A DNA stretch of 64,000 nt from Kofleriaceae bacterium (GTDB lineage Bacteria > Myxococcota_A > Polyangia > Haliangiales > Haliangiaceae): contig JALHPV010000006.1 in the NCBI GenBank assembly GCA_022842285.1, positions 1 through 64,000 on the forward strand, read 5' to 3'. The notes under the pieces were generated by a model, which was not told the DNA's origin, searched no databases, and saw only the letters and a list, made by a program, of their open reading frames with translations. Of this stretch, positions 55,419 to 64,000 are shown piece by piece. The position numbers and the translations under genes were made by a program. The first letter of the stretch is position 1. Each line of letters opens with the position of its first letter.

Positions 55419-55736
55419 TTAGCCGGAGATACCCGCGATTTTCACCGCGGTGTAGTCCTGACGATGCCCGTTCTTACGGACGTAGTTCTTGCGACGACGG
55501 AACTTGAAGACGACGAGCTTCTCGCCGCGTCCCTGCTCCACGATCTCGCCAGTGACCTTGGCGCCCGCCAGAGTCGGCTTACCGATGTTGACGTTGCCGC
55601 CGTCACCCGAGGAGACAAGAAGCACCTGGTCGAAAACGACCTGCGTGCCCTTGTCGCCGTCGAGCTTCTCGACAACCACGGTCTTGCCGGGCTCAACCCG
55701 GTACTGCTTTCCACCCGTCTGAATCACGGCGTACAT
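55419..55736 (-). CDS. rplU: 50S ribosomal protein L21
   Basis: 105 residues, normal length. MYAVIQTGGKQYRVEPG start and FKFRRRKNYVRKNGHRQ followed by YTAVKI are diagnostic. It binds 23S rRNA in the 50S subunit. A ribosome binding site (GGAG) lies 8 bases upstream. First gene of the rplU-rpmA unit. Confidence 0.98.
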   Translation of the reverse strand: MYAVIQTGGKQYRVEPGKTVVVEKLDGDKGTQVVFDQVLLVSSGDGGNVNIGKPTLAGAKVTGEIVEQGRGEKLVVFKFRRRKNYVRKNGHRQDYTAVKIAGISG

Positions 55737-55773
55737 AGAACTTGCTCCGCTACGAAGGCTTTCGGAATCGCGG

Positions 55774-55801
55774 ACTTTACTGATCGTTCGGCTGGGGTCA
55801 A
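55774..55801 (-). promoter_or_regulatory. Probable promoter of rplU-rpmA
   Basis: Minus-strand TTGACC (55801-55796) and TAAAGT (55779-55774) with a 16-base spacer, about 38 bases upstream of the rplU ATG. The -35 box matches 5 of 6 consensus bases and the -10 box 4 of 6. Confidence 0.5.
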
Positions 55802-55958
55802 GCGATAAGCTGTCCCCAGTGGGCTCGGCCCTCGTGGCCCCGAGCGCTGACGGCTCCGAACAACTGGCAGCTCGTCGTCTAACTCACTGGATCCAGGCAT
55901 ACCCGCTCCCCGCGAGTCCACTCCGGACCTTGCCCGAGCCAGGTGTTCAGGCCGCTGA
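55802..55958. other. Non-coding gap between rplU promoter and the beta-barrel gene
   Basis: 157 bases between minus-strand genes. No tRNA, hairpin-plus-T-run terminator or conserved small ORF was recognised. Confidence 0.6.
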
Positions 55959-57104
55959 CTATTGCGAGGTCACGACCACGCCGAACACGGTCTGGAAGAA
56001 TCGTCGCGAGGGAGCCGCGTCACGATCAATGAAGAGCATCTGATTGCTGCTCTCGGCGCGATTGTCGAGGCGCAGCACCAGGTTCGAGTTGGCGAGGGGC
56101 CGATAGTCGAGCGTGACTGTCCCGGTGTAGACGGTGGAGTCCTCGAGGTCGGCCTGTAGCACCTCGGCCCGGCCACCGACGCGAAAGGTCTCGGATACGA
56201 CGCAGCCGAGGACGCCACTCACACCGTAGTAGAGGTGCGTGGTCCCCAGGTCCTCGTTGGCGAACAGGTCTGCGTTGATGGAAGCGGTGACCCGGTCGAT
56301 CGCCAGCGTGGCGATCACGTCCACGAAGTGATCGAACATGTCGTTACCGGGATCTGCCGACCCGAGGTAGCCCACCGCAAACGATGCGGGCCCGGCCGTG
56401 AACGTCGCCTGGGCGCCGACCGAGGGCTGCTCGGCTCCACTATCGACCGAGTTGTTCACGCCGTTCACGACCATCCCGGTCAGCTTGAGCGCCGGCGACA
56501 CCTCATAGCTGGCGCGCGCGCCGGTGTGCCAGAACGGCTGGAACGCGTAGTAGAGAGCGCCACGCGTGTAGTTCGTGTTCTTCCAGCTCTCGGCGACCTC
56601 GGTTCCATAGATCGTATTGAAGCGACCGACATCGATGGTCAGCTGAGGGCTCGCCTTCCACGTCCCGTACGCCTGGAACGCGGCCGCCACGCCATCGAGA
56701 TCTGGCACCACGGTCGAGTTGGCATAGAACGGCGCGACGGCCGTGCCGAATCGTAGGCTGGTCGTCACCGCGAACTTCTCGCGGTCGTATGTCGCGTCGA
56801 GCCCGAGGAACGCGAGCTCGAATCCGTTGTTCCGCTCCCATGCACGATGCGCGGGTTGCGGAATGGCCGCCCCCGTCTCGTCGACCGCGTCATTCTTCCG
56901 GGTCGAGAGCACGTAGCGCGCATCGGCGAACATCTCGATCTTGAGGGAGCTGTCGTCGGATGCGGCCGGTGCGGCGGGCGGTGCCGTGAGCACCACCGGT
57001 GTATCGGCCAGGGGCGCCTCGGGGTCTCCCCGCGCGGTTTCACTCGCTCCGATCAGGACCACGTGAACAACCGCGGCAGTCACGAGAATGCGAGAGAATC
57101 TCAT
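55959..57104 (-). CDS. Outer-membrane beta-barrel (porin-like) protein
   Basis: 381 residues. Signal peptide (MRFSRILVTAAVVHVVLIGASETARG), then many alternating amphipathic strands rich in aromatic girdle residues (FELAFLGLDATYDREKFAV; SLRFGTAVAPFYA; GARASYEVSPALKLTGMV; TYTGTVTLDYRPLANSN-like pattern) ending with an aromatic-rich strand (FFQTVFGVVVTSQ), as in beta-barrels. It resembles the outer-membrane beta-barrel (Bbp2-type) family found in deltaproteobacteria. Substrate unknown. Monocistronic, 41 bases downstream of the chemosensory operon. Confidence 0.85.
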   Translation of the reverse strand: MRFSRILVTAAVVHVVLIGASETARGDPEAPLADTPVVLTAPPAAPAASDDSSLKIEMFADARYVLSTRKNDAVDETGAAIPQPAHRAWERNNGFELAFLGLDATYDREKFAVTTSLRFGTAVAPFYANSTVVPDLDGVAAAFQAYGTWKASPQLTIDVGRFNTIYGTEVAESWKNTNYTRGALYYAFQPFWHTGARASYEVSPALKLTGMVVNGVNNSVDSGAEQPSVGAQATFTAGPASFAVGYLGSADPGNDMFDHFVDVIATLAIDRVTASINADLFANEDLGTTHLYYGVSGVLGCVVSETFRVGGRAEVLQADLEDSTVYTGTVTLDYRPLANSNLVLRLDNRAESSNQMLFIDRDAAPSRRFFQTVFGVVVTSQ

Positions 57105-57145
57105 CCTCGCTGCATCGACCGCTCTCGCGATTTTTACAGCCCTAA

Positions 57146-58240
57146 TCAAACGGCCGATTGGCGGACGAGCTGCTCCCACTCTGCGAGCCGATCGAGAACA
57201 CCAACGCGGGCCAGGAACGCCCGGTCGAGCTCCGATGGCTCGCCGCACAGCACACTCCCGACCAGTGACTCCGCCGCGTGGACGGCCGCGACCAGCATCT
57301 CGGCCGAGCTCGATGCGGCTTGCGGACGATGATGGTACGTGGCCGCCTCGACGAGCTCCGTGGGAAGCCCCCATTGGTCCAGCACGAAACCACCGAGGGC
57401 CGCGTGGTCGCATCCGAAGGCGCGCTGCTCCGCAGCGACGAGCCCGCCAATCTCGGGGTCTGCCAGCAGCGTCGATAGCACGGTGGGCCGGCGCGTCGCG
57501 ATCACGAGCTTGCCGATGTCGTGAAACAGCCCGGCCGCGAACGCCCGATCACCATCCTCGGGCAGGAACTGGCGCGCCAACCGCGCGACCATGAGCGAAT
57601 ACGCGGCGAACCCTTCGAGCGAGAACGCGCGACTCTTCACACTGGTCGCAGAGAACACGGCGCTCGATGCAACCAGCGCCGCGACCATGTCGATCCCGAG
57701 CATCGACACGGCCTGCTGGATCGTGCCGATCCGTCGGGTCGAGCCAAACCCGACCGAGTTGGCACTCTGCAGCGCCTTGAGCGCGACCACGGAGTCCTGT
57801 TCGACAACCGACGCGACCTGCACGGCGGTCGCCTTTGGATCGCGCGCGAGCTTGAGAATCGCCCAGTACGTCTCGGGCAGCGTCGGGAGCGAGTCGATCG
57901 ACCCGATGAGCTCAGCCACGGCCGCGGCTCCGATCGTGGAAGCGAGCTCGCACGTTCGCTCGAGTACGTCCGTGGCCGGGCGCGTGGCATCGAGGGAGGC
58001 GTGACAGAGGCGGATCTCGCCGCGCGGGCACCCTCCGCCAACGCTCAGCCGGGCGACGCTGGGACGGTCTCGTCGCACGGTTTCCAGGACCCCGCGCCCA
58101 CGCGGATCGTGGCTGTCGACGACCACGGCGGCGACATCGGTCCAGTGCCGGTCGACCGTATCCATGGTGACGACGAGCCAGTCGCTCTTTCGGAGTCCCG
58201 ACAACTCAGGGACCACGCCTACGACGGCAACCTTTCGCAT
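57146..58240 (-). CDS. HDOD-domain signalling protein
   Basis: 364 residues. N-terminal 110 residues resemble a degenerate receiver-like domain without the phosphoacceptor. HDOD domain about 110-310: LIGSIDSLPTLPETYWAILKLARDP, VVEQDSVVALKALQSANSVGFG, and FHDIGKLVIA (an HD-like motif in which His-Asp is present). HDOD proteins act in signalling networks and often lie at the end of chemosensory operons. AGGAGGAGG precedes the ATG. Metal-binding and any enzyme activity are uncertain. Confidence 0.88.
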   Translation of the reverse strand: MRKVAVVGVVPELSGLRKSDWLVVTMDTVDRHWTDVAAVVVDSHDPRGRGVLETVRRDRPSVARLSVGGGCPRGEIRLCHASLDATRPATDVLERTCELASTIGAAAVAELIGSIDSLPTLPETYWAILKLARDPKATAVQVASVVEQDSVVALKALQSANSVGFGSTRRIGTIQQAVSMLGIDMVAALVASSAVFSATSVKSRAFSLEGFAAYSLMVARLARQFLPEDGDRAFAAGLFHDIGKLVIATRRPTVLSTLLADPEIGGLVAAEQRAFGCDHAALGGFVLDQWGLPTELVEAATYHHRPQAASSSAEMLVAAVHAAESLVGSVLCGEPSELDRAFLARVGVLDRLAEWEQLVRQSAV

Positions 58241-58242
58241 CG

Positions 58243-59295
58243 CTATCCTCCTCCTGCTGCGATTTCAATTCGAGTCGACGCCGGCAGGATTCCGCGCAGT
58301 CGCACGACCGAGGTCTCCGACAACCGAGTCTTGGCAGTGAGCACCAACACGCCGCGCGCGTTGAACACATCCTTCGCGAGGACCATGCCTTCGCGCAGTT
58401 TGTCGATGGTCAAGGTCACGTTCTGCGCACTCGCGACCATGACGCTGACCTGGATCCGGGCGTTCGCCAGCACCACCGTCACCGTCTCGCGGCTCTGACT
58501 CGCTCCGCCGTAGGTCGGCACCTCACCCGGAGCGATGCTGCGCGGCAGGCTCCCGGTCAACGCGTAGCCCGCTGTTCCCAGCGCGGTCTTGGTCGCGCCC
58601 ATCGCGATGTTCGCGAGCTCGTTCAGCATGTCGGACGCGAGCTCATCGCCCGACTCGCCGAACATGTGCATGGTCAGGGCGCGCGCGCTCTCGGCCCCGG
58701 CTGCGAGCACCACGGACAGCGCCAGCTCTCGTTCGGCATCGGCCAGCGAGATCACGGCAGCGTGGGCAAAGCTCGCGCTGGGATCGACGGCTTCGCAGGT
58801 GGCGGGCACAGCGACCATCGTGCCGAGCGCGGCCGTGATGGCATCGCAGACCGCCGCCAGATCGGGCCCCGCGGTGATCTTCGGAACGGTCGCGGTCGTC
58901 ATGAGGGCCGCGGGTTTGGCGACACTCTTTGGTCGGCTCAGCTGGCGCTGGATGGAAGCGAACCGAGCGCGGAGATCTGCGGGGGCGAGGGCCCGCACTT
59001 CGCCGTCCGCGCCTGCATCGTAGACTTGGCGTAGCTGATCGTCGTCCATCGCTCGCGATGCGGCGAGGACGTAGATGTACGTGGACGTGATCGACCGCAG
59101 GACTTTGATCACGGCCAACCCATCGGCGAGCGGCAGGTTGGGCTCGATCAGCACCACCTCGGGGAGCGACTTCAGGAGCCTCGCGCACGCCGTGGTCCGT
59201 TCGTTGGCCACATCCACATCGTGGCCAAGCTCGCGCAGCGTGGCTCCGGTACGAGCCGCCTCCACCGCGTCGCGGAAGACGACAAGGGTCTTCAT
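58243..59295 (-). CDS. Pseudo-receiver fused to CheX/CheC-like phosphatase domain
   Basis: 350 residues, ATG overlapping the upstream stop (ATGA). Residues 1-110 have the receiver fold, but the phospho-acceptor Asp is replaced by Glu51 (VVLIEPNLP) and the conserved Lys is missing, so it is probably constitutive or non-phosphorylated. Residues about 140-260 form a CheX/CheC-like domain with DMLNELANIAMGATKTAL, the helix that carries the phosphatase Glu-Asn pair. A C-terminal PilZ-like beta domain (KLREGMVLAKDVFNARGVLV, about 290-350) may follow. Likely tunes CheY-phosphate level. Confidence 0.8.
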   Translation of the reverse strand: MKTLVVFRDAVEAARTGATLRELGHDVDVANERTTACARLLKSLPEVVLIEPNLPLADGLAVIKVLRSITSTYIYVLAASRAMDDDQLRQVYDAGADGEVRALAPADLRARFASIQRQLSRPKSVAKPAALMTTATVPKITAGPDLAAVCDAITAALGTMVAVPATCEAVDPSASFAHAAVISLADAERELALSVVLAAGAESARALTMHMFGESGDELASDMLNELANIAMGATKTALGTAGYALTGSLPRSIAPGEVPTYGGASQSRETVTVVLANARIQVSVMVASAQNVTLTIDKLREGMVLAKDVFNARGVLVLTAKTRLSETSVVRLRGILPASTRIEIAAGGG

Positions 59296-59732
59296 CCCGG
59301 CGCGCGCTCCTTCACGTAGATGCGCAAGGAGCTACCGACGACCTCGAAGCGGACGTCGGCCATGTTGTCCGTGGGGACGTGGTCCACGACCTGGGGGAGC
59401 GACAACATGCACTCGGCGTCGGGTTGCGATAGCAGCGACTTGAAGTTGCCGCCGATGATGTTGGCGAGCTCTGCCATCGCATCTTCGATGTCCTTTGGCG
59501 CCAGCTGCTCGGCAGGAATGCCGAACATGACCGAGGCCACCCGGCAGGCGAGGGCCTGCTCGCACGCCACCGCGAGAATTCCGTTCCAGCCCCCGCGAAT
59601 CGCGATCTGGCTGATCACGGGGGCCTCGTCACGACCGCTGCCGGCGGCGATCTCCGACCGATCGCTCGCCAGCAGGGACTGCGTGGTGGCGTGGACGATC
59701 TCGCCGAGTTGCTCGATCACTTCTGGGGTCAC
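59292..59732 (-). CDS. CheX-like CheY-phosphatase domain protein
   Basis: 146 residues, GTG overlapping the cheR stop (GTGA). The helix AMAELANIIGGNFKSLL carries the CheC/CheX active-site Glu and Asn, and SLPQVV is the typical following strand. CheX dephosphorylates CheY-P as a dimer in the cytoplasm. Second CheX-like domain in the same operon, adjacent to the pseudo-receiver fusion. Confidence 0.88.
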   Translation of the reverse strand: MTPEVIEQLGEIVHATTQSLLASDRSEIAAGSGRDEAPVISQIAIRGGWNGILAVACEQALACRVASVMFGIPAEQLAPKDIEDAMAELANIIGGNFKSLLSQPDAECMLSLPQVVDHVPTDNMADVRFEVVGSSLRIYVKERAPG

Positions 59733-60544
59733 GGGGTCCTCCGGTAGTAGACAGCGCGGTCACGACCGAGCCGAGACCAGGCGGTGTCGAGGCCAACCAC
59801 CGACTCGGCGGCACCGAGGAACAGCGCCCCATCCGCGGGGATCGTCGCGTGCATCTTGGCGAGGATCGCGGCTTTGGTCGCCGTGTCGAAGTAGATCAAG
59901 ACGTTGCGCAGAAACACCACGTCGGCGCGATGGCTCCAGGTCGCAGCGAGGTTCAGCTGCGAGAACTCGACGAGCCGGCGCACCTCGGGCTTGATCGTCC
60001 ACTCGGTCCCCGTGCGCTCGAAGTACTTGAGCAGCAGGGTCACCGGTAGTCCGCGATTGACTTCGAGCTGCTTGAACTTGCCCGCCCGCGCGCGCTCGAG
60101 CACCGCATCCGAGAAGTCCGTGGCGATGACCCGAAGCTTCCACGTCGCTGCTGCCGGCCCCAGGTACTCGAGCAGCAGCATCGCCAGCGAGTACGGTTCC
60201 TGACCCGTCGAACAGGCGGCCGACCAGATCGTCAGCGTCTTGGTCGTCTCGGCCCGCGCAGCAGCGAGAGCCGGCAACACGTCACGCTTCAGACAGTCGA
60301 ACGGGGCGACATCACGAAAGAACGACGTCTCGTTGGTCGTCAGGGCTTCGACGACGGCGGTCTGCAGGACCGCATCGGTGCGGGTCGCGGTGATCAACTC
60401 GGGGGTACTTGCGAAGCCGCGATCGCGCGCGACCGCGGAGAGCCGATCAACGATCAGGTACTGCTGTCCATCGTCGATCACGATCGCCGCGCGGCGGCGC
60501 ACGAGATCACGCACGTAGTTGACGTCGGGTGAACTAACCTGCAT
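59729..60544 (-). CDS. cheR: Chemotaxis protein methyltransferase CheR
   Basis: 271 residues using the ATG at 60544 (MQVSSPDVNYVRDLV), which overlaps cheB by 11 bases; the ATG at 60571 would overlap by 38 and is less likely. CheR N-terminal helical domain, TTNETSFFRD, SAM loop WSAACSTGQEPYSLAM, VIATDFSDAVLERARAG and DVVFLRNVLIYF. Methylates glutamates on the MCP using SAM. No TPR extension. Cytoplasmic. Confidence 0.95.
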   Translation of the reverse strand: MQVSSPDVNYVRDLVRRRAAIVIDDGQQYLIVDRLSAVARDRGFASTPELITATRTDAVLQTAVVEALTTNETSFFRDVAPFDCLKRDVLPALAAARAETTKTLTIWSAACSTGQEPYSLAMLLLEYLGPAAATWKLRVIATDFSDAVLERARAGKFKQLEVNRGLPVTLLLKYFERTGTEWTIKPEVRRLVEFSQLNLAATWSHRADVVFLRNVLIYFDTATKAAILAKMHATIPADGALFLGAAESVVGLDTAWSRLGRDRAVYYRRTP

Positions 60545-61604
60545 GGCGGCCACTCCGAGGTCGAGGGTCACGGAGCTCCTGCGCGATGGCGGCCAGCGGC
60601 ATGGCTTCGGCGAACCCGCCTCTCACCACGGCACCCGGCATTCCCCACACGACCGAGGACGCCTCGTCTTGCGCGATGACGCGGCCCCCGGCGTTGCGGA
60701 TCTCCTCGCTGCCCTTGAGGCCATCTTGGCCCATACCGGTCAAGACCACGCCGAGCACGTGTGGCCCCGAGACCGCCGCCGCCGTACGAAACAGCACATC
60801 GACGGCGGGCCGCACGGAGTTCTCAGGTGGACCGCGATCAACCGTGAGCCGAAGGCCGCGCGGGCCGCGCGTGACGCGCAGGTGATGATCGCCGGGAGCG
60901 ATGTAGCCCCGGCCCGGCTCGGCATCCGTGGGCGCGGTCACCTCGACGAACGGAATCTTGCCCTCGGCCGAGAGCCGCTGCGCGAACATCGTCGTGAACA
61001 ACGGCGGCATGTGCTGCACGATCACCAGTGGCACGGTCAGTCGCGTGAGCTGGCCACACAGGCTCGAGATGGCATTGGGTCCGCCGGTGGACGCACCGAC
61101 CACGATGATCTCGAGATCGGCGTTGGCGGGTCGGATCTGGCGATGCAGGGGGGTCACCGGGCGCACGGGGGCGGCCGCAGCGGGGGCGGCCGTGACCGGG
61201 GCCAACGCGCGTAGCTTCGGGATCAGCTGTGACGCGACGTGGGCGAGGGCGGCTTCGCGACTACCGGCCATACTCGGCTTGGTCACGTAGTCGGTGGCCC
61301 CCTTCGACAGCGCCTCGAACGTGATGGCGGCCGCGCGCGCGGTCGCGCTCGAGAACATGATGATCGGTAGCCGGGGATATCGGCGCCGAAGCTCCACGAG
61401 CGTACCGAGCCCGCCCATCCCGGGCATCTCGACGTCCAGCGTCACCACATCGACGGTCATGGTCTCGAGCTTGGCGAGGGCGATCTCGCCCGTGGCGGCC
61501 ACCGCCGCGAGCTCGAGGTCCGGGTGTTGCGCGACGAGCTCGGACAGCACGCGCCGTACGACCAGCGAGTCGTCGATCACCAGCACCCGGCGCTTCGCGG
61601 TCAT
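60534..61604 (-). CDS. cheB: Chemotaxis methylesterase CheB
   Basis: 356 residues, ATG overlapping the cheY stop (ATGA). Receiver domain with Asp57 (VTLDVEMPGMGG) and Lys109 (TKPSMAG); linker of Ala/Pro; methylesterase with GASTGGP (Ser172), VQHMPP (His198) and GMGQDG (Asp294), the full catalytic triad. Demethylates or deamidates MCP glutamates when phosphorylated by CheA. All residues intact. Confidence 0.97.
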   Translation of the reverse strand: MTAKRRVLVIDDSLVVRRVLSELVAQHPDLELAAVAATGEIALAKLETMTVDVVTLDVEMPGMGGLGTLVELRRRYPRLPIIMFSSATARAAAITFEALSKGATDYVTKPSMAGSREAALAHVASQLIPKLRALAPVTAAPAAAAPVRPVTPLHRQIRPANADLEIIVVGASTGGPNAISSLCGQLTRLTVPLVIVQHMPPLFTTMFAQRLSAEGKIPFVEVTAPTDAEPGRGYIAPGDHHLRVTRGPRGLRLTVDRGPPENSVRPAVDVLFRTAAAVSGPHVLGVVLTGMGQDGLKGSEEIRNAGGRVIAQDEASSVVWGMPGAVVRGGFAEAMPLAAIAQELRDPRPRSGRHAG

Positions 61605-61978
61605 GCTTCGCCGACTCCGAGCCCCATCAGCAGCAGCTTCTCGCGCAGCGCCTCCTCGGAGAACGGCTTCATCATGTACTCGTTGGCGCCCGCATCGAGG
61701 GCGCGACTCACCTGCGCCGTCTCGGTCTCGGTCGTGACCATCATGATCGGCATCGCGTCGAGCTCGCGCCGCCCCCGCACCTCTACGATCAGCTCGTAGC
61801 CGGTCATCACTGGCATGTTCCAGTCGACGAGCGCGAGGTCGCACGGCCCGGTCGACGCCAGGAGCTCGAGGGCTTGTTTGCCATCACCGGCCTCGACAAC
61901 CTCGAAGCCGACCTGGGTCAGCGCACGCTTCAGGATCATCCGCATGGCGCGGGAATCGTCGACCACCAATGCCTTCAC
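61601..61978 (-). CDS. cheY: CheY-like response regulator
   Basis: 125 residues, GTG overlapping the MCP stop (GTGA). Asp8-Asp9 acidic pocket, Asp52 phosphoacceptor (LVDWNMP), Thr83 and Lys104 (MMKPFSEE). Single-domain receiver, the output of the chemosensory pathway or a phosphate sink. It would receive phosphate from CheA, which is not in the window. Confidence 0.95.
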   Translation of the reverse strand: MKALVVDDSRAMRMILKRALTQVGFEVVEAGDGKQALELLASTGPCDLALVDWNMPVMTGYELIVEVRGRRELDAMPIMMVTTETETAQVSRALDAGANEYMMKPFSEEALREKLLLMGLGVGEA

Positions 61979-63726
61979 GAAGCCCTCACGATCTGCAGGC
62001 TGGGGGTACGGGCACGCGACTCGCTGCGCGTGATTCGATGCTCATCTCCCACCTTGAACTGGTCGACCAGCCTGCGTAGCTCGTTGCCCATCTTGGCGAG
62101 TGAGGAGGCGGAGGCTCGGGCTTGCGCCGCGCCGTCGGTGGTGGCTCGCGCCGCCCCGGCGACGCCGCTGATGCTCTGGGCGATCTCGCCCGAGCCGCGT
62201 GCCCCCTCGGCGATGTTGCGATTCATCTCGGTGGTCGTGGCTGACTGCTCCTCGACCGCGCTGGCGATCGTGCCCTGGAAGTCGCTGATCTGGCCGATGA
62301 TGCCCCCGATCTCGCCGATGGCGCGAACCGCGCTTTCGGTGTCGCTCTGGATGGACGCGATGATTCGACCGATGTCCTCGGTGGCCTTCGCCGTCGCCTT
62401 CGCCAGCTCCTTGACCTCGTTGGCCACGACCGCGAAGCCCTTGCCGGCTTCGCCCGCTCGCGCCGCTTCGATCGTGGCGTTGAGCGCGAGCAGGTTGGTC
62501 TGCTGGGCGATGGAGGTGATCACCTTGATCACGTCACCGATCGCCGCGCTGTTGGCGCCGAGCTTGGCCACCATTGCATTCGTCTGGGCCGCCGAGGTCA
62601 CAGCGGAGGTCGCGACCCGCGCCCCTTCGCTCGCTGTCTTGGCGATCTCGCGAATGGCCACCAGGAGCTCCTCGGTGCCCGTCGATACGGACCGCAGCGT
62701 CACGCTGACCTCCTCGGAGGCCACCGATGCGCTCTGCGCCTGGGTGGCCGTTTCCGCGGCGCTGCTGTCGAGGCGCTGGGCCACCGCCGACAGCTCGTCG
62801 GAAGCCGTACCCACCATGCTCGCGCTGTGTCCGATCGCGGTGATGCTCTCCCGCATGCTCATGATCATTCGCTCGAGGCCCGCCCCCAGCTGACCGATCG
62901 CGCCATCTCCGACGGCCGGAACGGAGGTCGACAGGTCGCCCGTCGCCGCGGCGTTCACACACACCAGCAGGCTGTCGATGTGCTTCCGGAGCTCATCTGC
63001 GGCGGCCCGCTCGTTGTGAGCGGCGCGCTCGCTGAGCGCGGTGAGCTCGAGCGACGCGGCCTGCTCGCGCTTGGCCTGCCGCACCACGAGCGTGCGCAGC
63101 CACAGCGACAAGGCGATCACGATGACCACGACGACGCCGAGCATCAGGAACGTACCGCGGCGCCGCGAATCGACGACACCGGCGACATCGGCCTCGGTCT
63201 TCCCGGCTTGCTCGGCGACCGCGGCGGCGAGCTGATCGATCGCGACTCGATGCCGTTGATAGGGTCCGGCGAGCTTGGCCCGCGCTGCGCGCGTCTTTTC
63301 GGGGTCGTCAGCCAGGCTCGCGGGCACGAGCTCACCGCTGATCGCGGCCAGGACGGCGTCGCCCGACTCGCGCGCTGCATCGACGAGCCTGATGGTCGTC
63401 GGGTCGGAGAGGTCCTTGCGCCAGTGGTCGTGCCGCTCGCGGTACTGGGTCTCGAGCTTGCGCAACTCGGCGGCGAGTGCGTTCCGTTCGTCGGGAGTCT
63501 TGGCGTCGGTGAGCTGGTGCGCCAACAAGTAGGCCTCGACGAGATACATCGGCGGAGGAAGGACGTCGGCGATCAGATCTTTGCTGGCGGCCACACGGTT
63601 GTAGTGGGGACCAAGCACACGCACCTCTCGCGTGGTCGAGTCGCCGTTGATGGCGATCGTCACGATGCCTATGAAGAACACGACGGGCAGCAGCAGCAGC
63701 TTGGTGCCGAGCGATACATTTTTCAC
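61975..63726 (-). CDS. Methyl-accepting chemotaxis protein
   Basis: 583 residues, GTG overlapping the cheW stop (GTGA), with AGGAGA about 9 bases upstream. Membrane helices at about 6-24 and 189-210 flank a helical periplasmic sensor of 160 residues. A HAMP-like segment precedes the signalling hairpin with the tip [20 protein letters not shown]. No CheR-binding pentapeptide at the C-terminus. Inner-membrane receptor; ligand unknown. Confidence 0.95.
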   Translation of the reverse strand: MKNVSLGTKLLLLPVVFFIGIVTIAINGDSTTREVRVLGPHYNRVAASKDLIADVLPPPMYLVEAYLLAHQLTDAKTPDERNALAAELRKLETQYRERHDHWRKDLSDPTTIRLVDAARESGDAVLAAISGELVPASLADDPEKTRAARAKLAGPYQRHRVAIDQLAAAVAEQAGKTEADVAGVVDSRRRGTFLMLGVVVVIVIALSLWLRTLVVRQAKREQAASLELTALSERAAHNERAAADELRKHIDSLLVCVNAAATGDLSTSVPAVGDGAIGQLGAGLERMIMSMRESITAIGHSASMVGTASDELSAVAQRLDSSAAETATQAQSASVASEEVSVTLRSVSTGTEELLVAIREIAKTASEGARVATSAVTSAAQTNAMVAKLGANSAAIGDVIKVITSIAQQTNLLALNATIEAARAGEAGKGFAVVANEVKELAKATAKATEDIGRIIASIQSDTESAVRAIGEIGGIIGQISDFQGTIASAVEEQSATTTEMNRNIAEGARGSGEIAQSISGVAGAARATTDGAAQARASASSLAKMGNELRRLVDQFKVGDEHRITRSESRARTPSLQIVRAS

Positions 63727-64000
63727 GAGAGGTCTCCTGGTGCGATGGAACGGTGCATGGCCGCGTGAAACACGGTCGCGAGATCGAGCGCGAGGATGAA
63801 TTCGGTCGGCAGCTTGAACGCGCCCCGAATCAACACGCGGGCACTGGTGGACAGCGTGGGCGGAGGCGGCTCGAACCACGCGTTGTCGACTTCGACAACG
63901 TCAGCGATCGTGTCGACCAGCAAGCTCGAGATCCCGGTCGGGCGCTGCACGATGAGGTTCATGGAGCGCTGAGTCGCCGGCGCGACGCCTAGCACCACCC
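63723..64000 (-). CDS. cheW: CheW coupling protein (5' end outside window)
   Basis: At least 92 residues visible; the frame is open to the window edge. [17 protein letters not shown] and the late [16 protein letters not shown] are the CheW beta-barrel strands that couple MCP to CheA. The N-terminal strands are missing from the window. The ATG near the edge is internal, so the true start is further upstream. Stop overlaps the MCP start. Confidence 0.85.
   Translation of the reverse strand, partial: VVLGVAPATQRSMNLIVQRPTGISSLLVDTIADVVEVDNAWFEPPPPTLSTSARVLIRGAFKLPTEFILALDLATVFHAAMHRSIAPGDLS

Noticed and set aside
55802-55958. tRNA or small RNA upstream of rplU
   Set aside because: No cloverleaf, no TTCGA-type T-loop pairing and no conserved RNA motif could be drawn.
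60545-60571. Longer CheR start (ATG 60571)
   Set aside because: It would overlap cheB by 38 bases; the ATG at 60544 gives a normal CheR length.

Overview
The window is very GC-rich (not computed), gene-dense bacterial chromosome from a Gram-negative, most likely a myxobacterium or relative (Myxococcota / former Deltaproteobacteria). The reasons are a Ser/Thr kinase fused to TPRs, many TPR lipoproteins, an RCC1-type lipoprotein, a gene set in the order of the Myxococcus gliding/spore-coat (Glt/Nfs) envelope machine, and an alternative chemosensory operon. No rRNA, tRNA, prophage, insertion sequence or CRISPR array was seen, and no gene-free stretch exceeds 300 bases.

Region A (1-37467) is one large surface-polysaccharide locus. 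It opens with a sugar oxidoreductase (partial), a Wzc-like tyrosine autokinase, a Wza-like export lipoprotein, an O-antigen ligase-like protein with a TPR tail and a GT2 glycosyltransferase. Next come gmd and fcl on the minus strand (GDP-L-fucose). A 15-gene plus-strand run (8985-22915) follows: UDP-xylose synthase, a Wzm/Wzt ABC exporter, a CDP-glucose-based C-methyl deoxysugar cassette, further methyltransferases, rmd (GDP-D-rhamnose) and glycosyltransferases. It meets head-on a 13-gene minus-strand run (37467 to 22902). In transcription order that run holds a PglF-like 4,6-dehydratase, a PLP aminotransferase, a GNAT acetyltransferase, a GT4, a PglC-like phosphoglycosyltransferase, an RCC1 lipoprotein, a Wzy-like polymerase, a pyruvyltransferase, more glycosyltransferases and two nucleotidyltransferases, one fused to a kinase-like domain. 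Most neighbours in both runs overlap by 4 bases (ATGA or GTGA), so translational coupling is likely.

Region B (37612-51607) has an FN3/LamG lipoprotein and then a minus-strand operon of secreted or envelope proteins: a coiled-coil protein, two large TPR proteins, a TPR lipoprotein, a small secreted protein, a TonB/AgmX-type protein, and finally a membrane Ser/Thr kinase with TPRs. The order TPR giant, TPR lipoprotein, small secreted protein, AgmX/PglI-type protein matches what I recall of gltD-E-F-G in Myxococcus; the spore-coat Nfs machine is the alternative. Its position beside the glycan locus suggests a trans-envelope machine working with a surface polysaccharide.

Region C (51608-55958) holds a tandem palindromic repeat also present at 39523, obgE with a long acidic insertion, a two-gene ABC exporter on the plus strand, a YkgJ-type cysteine-cluster protein, and rpmA and rplU. 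Region D (55959-64000) has an outer-membrane beta-barrel protein and a chemosensory operon, read leftwards: cheW (partial), MCP, cheY, cheB, cheR, a CheX-like protein, a pseudo-receiver/CheX fusion and an HDOD protein. cheA is not in the window.
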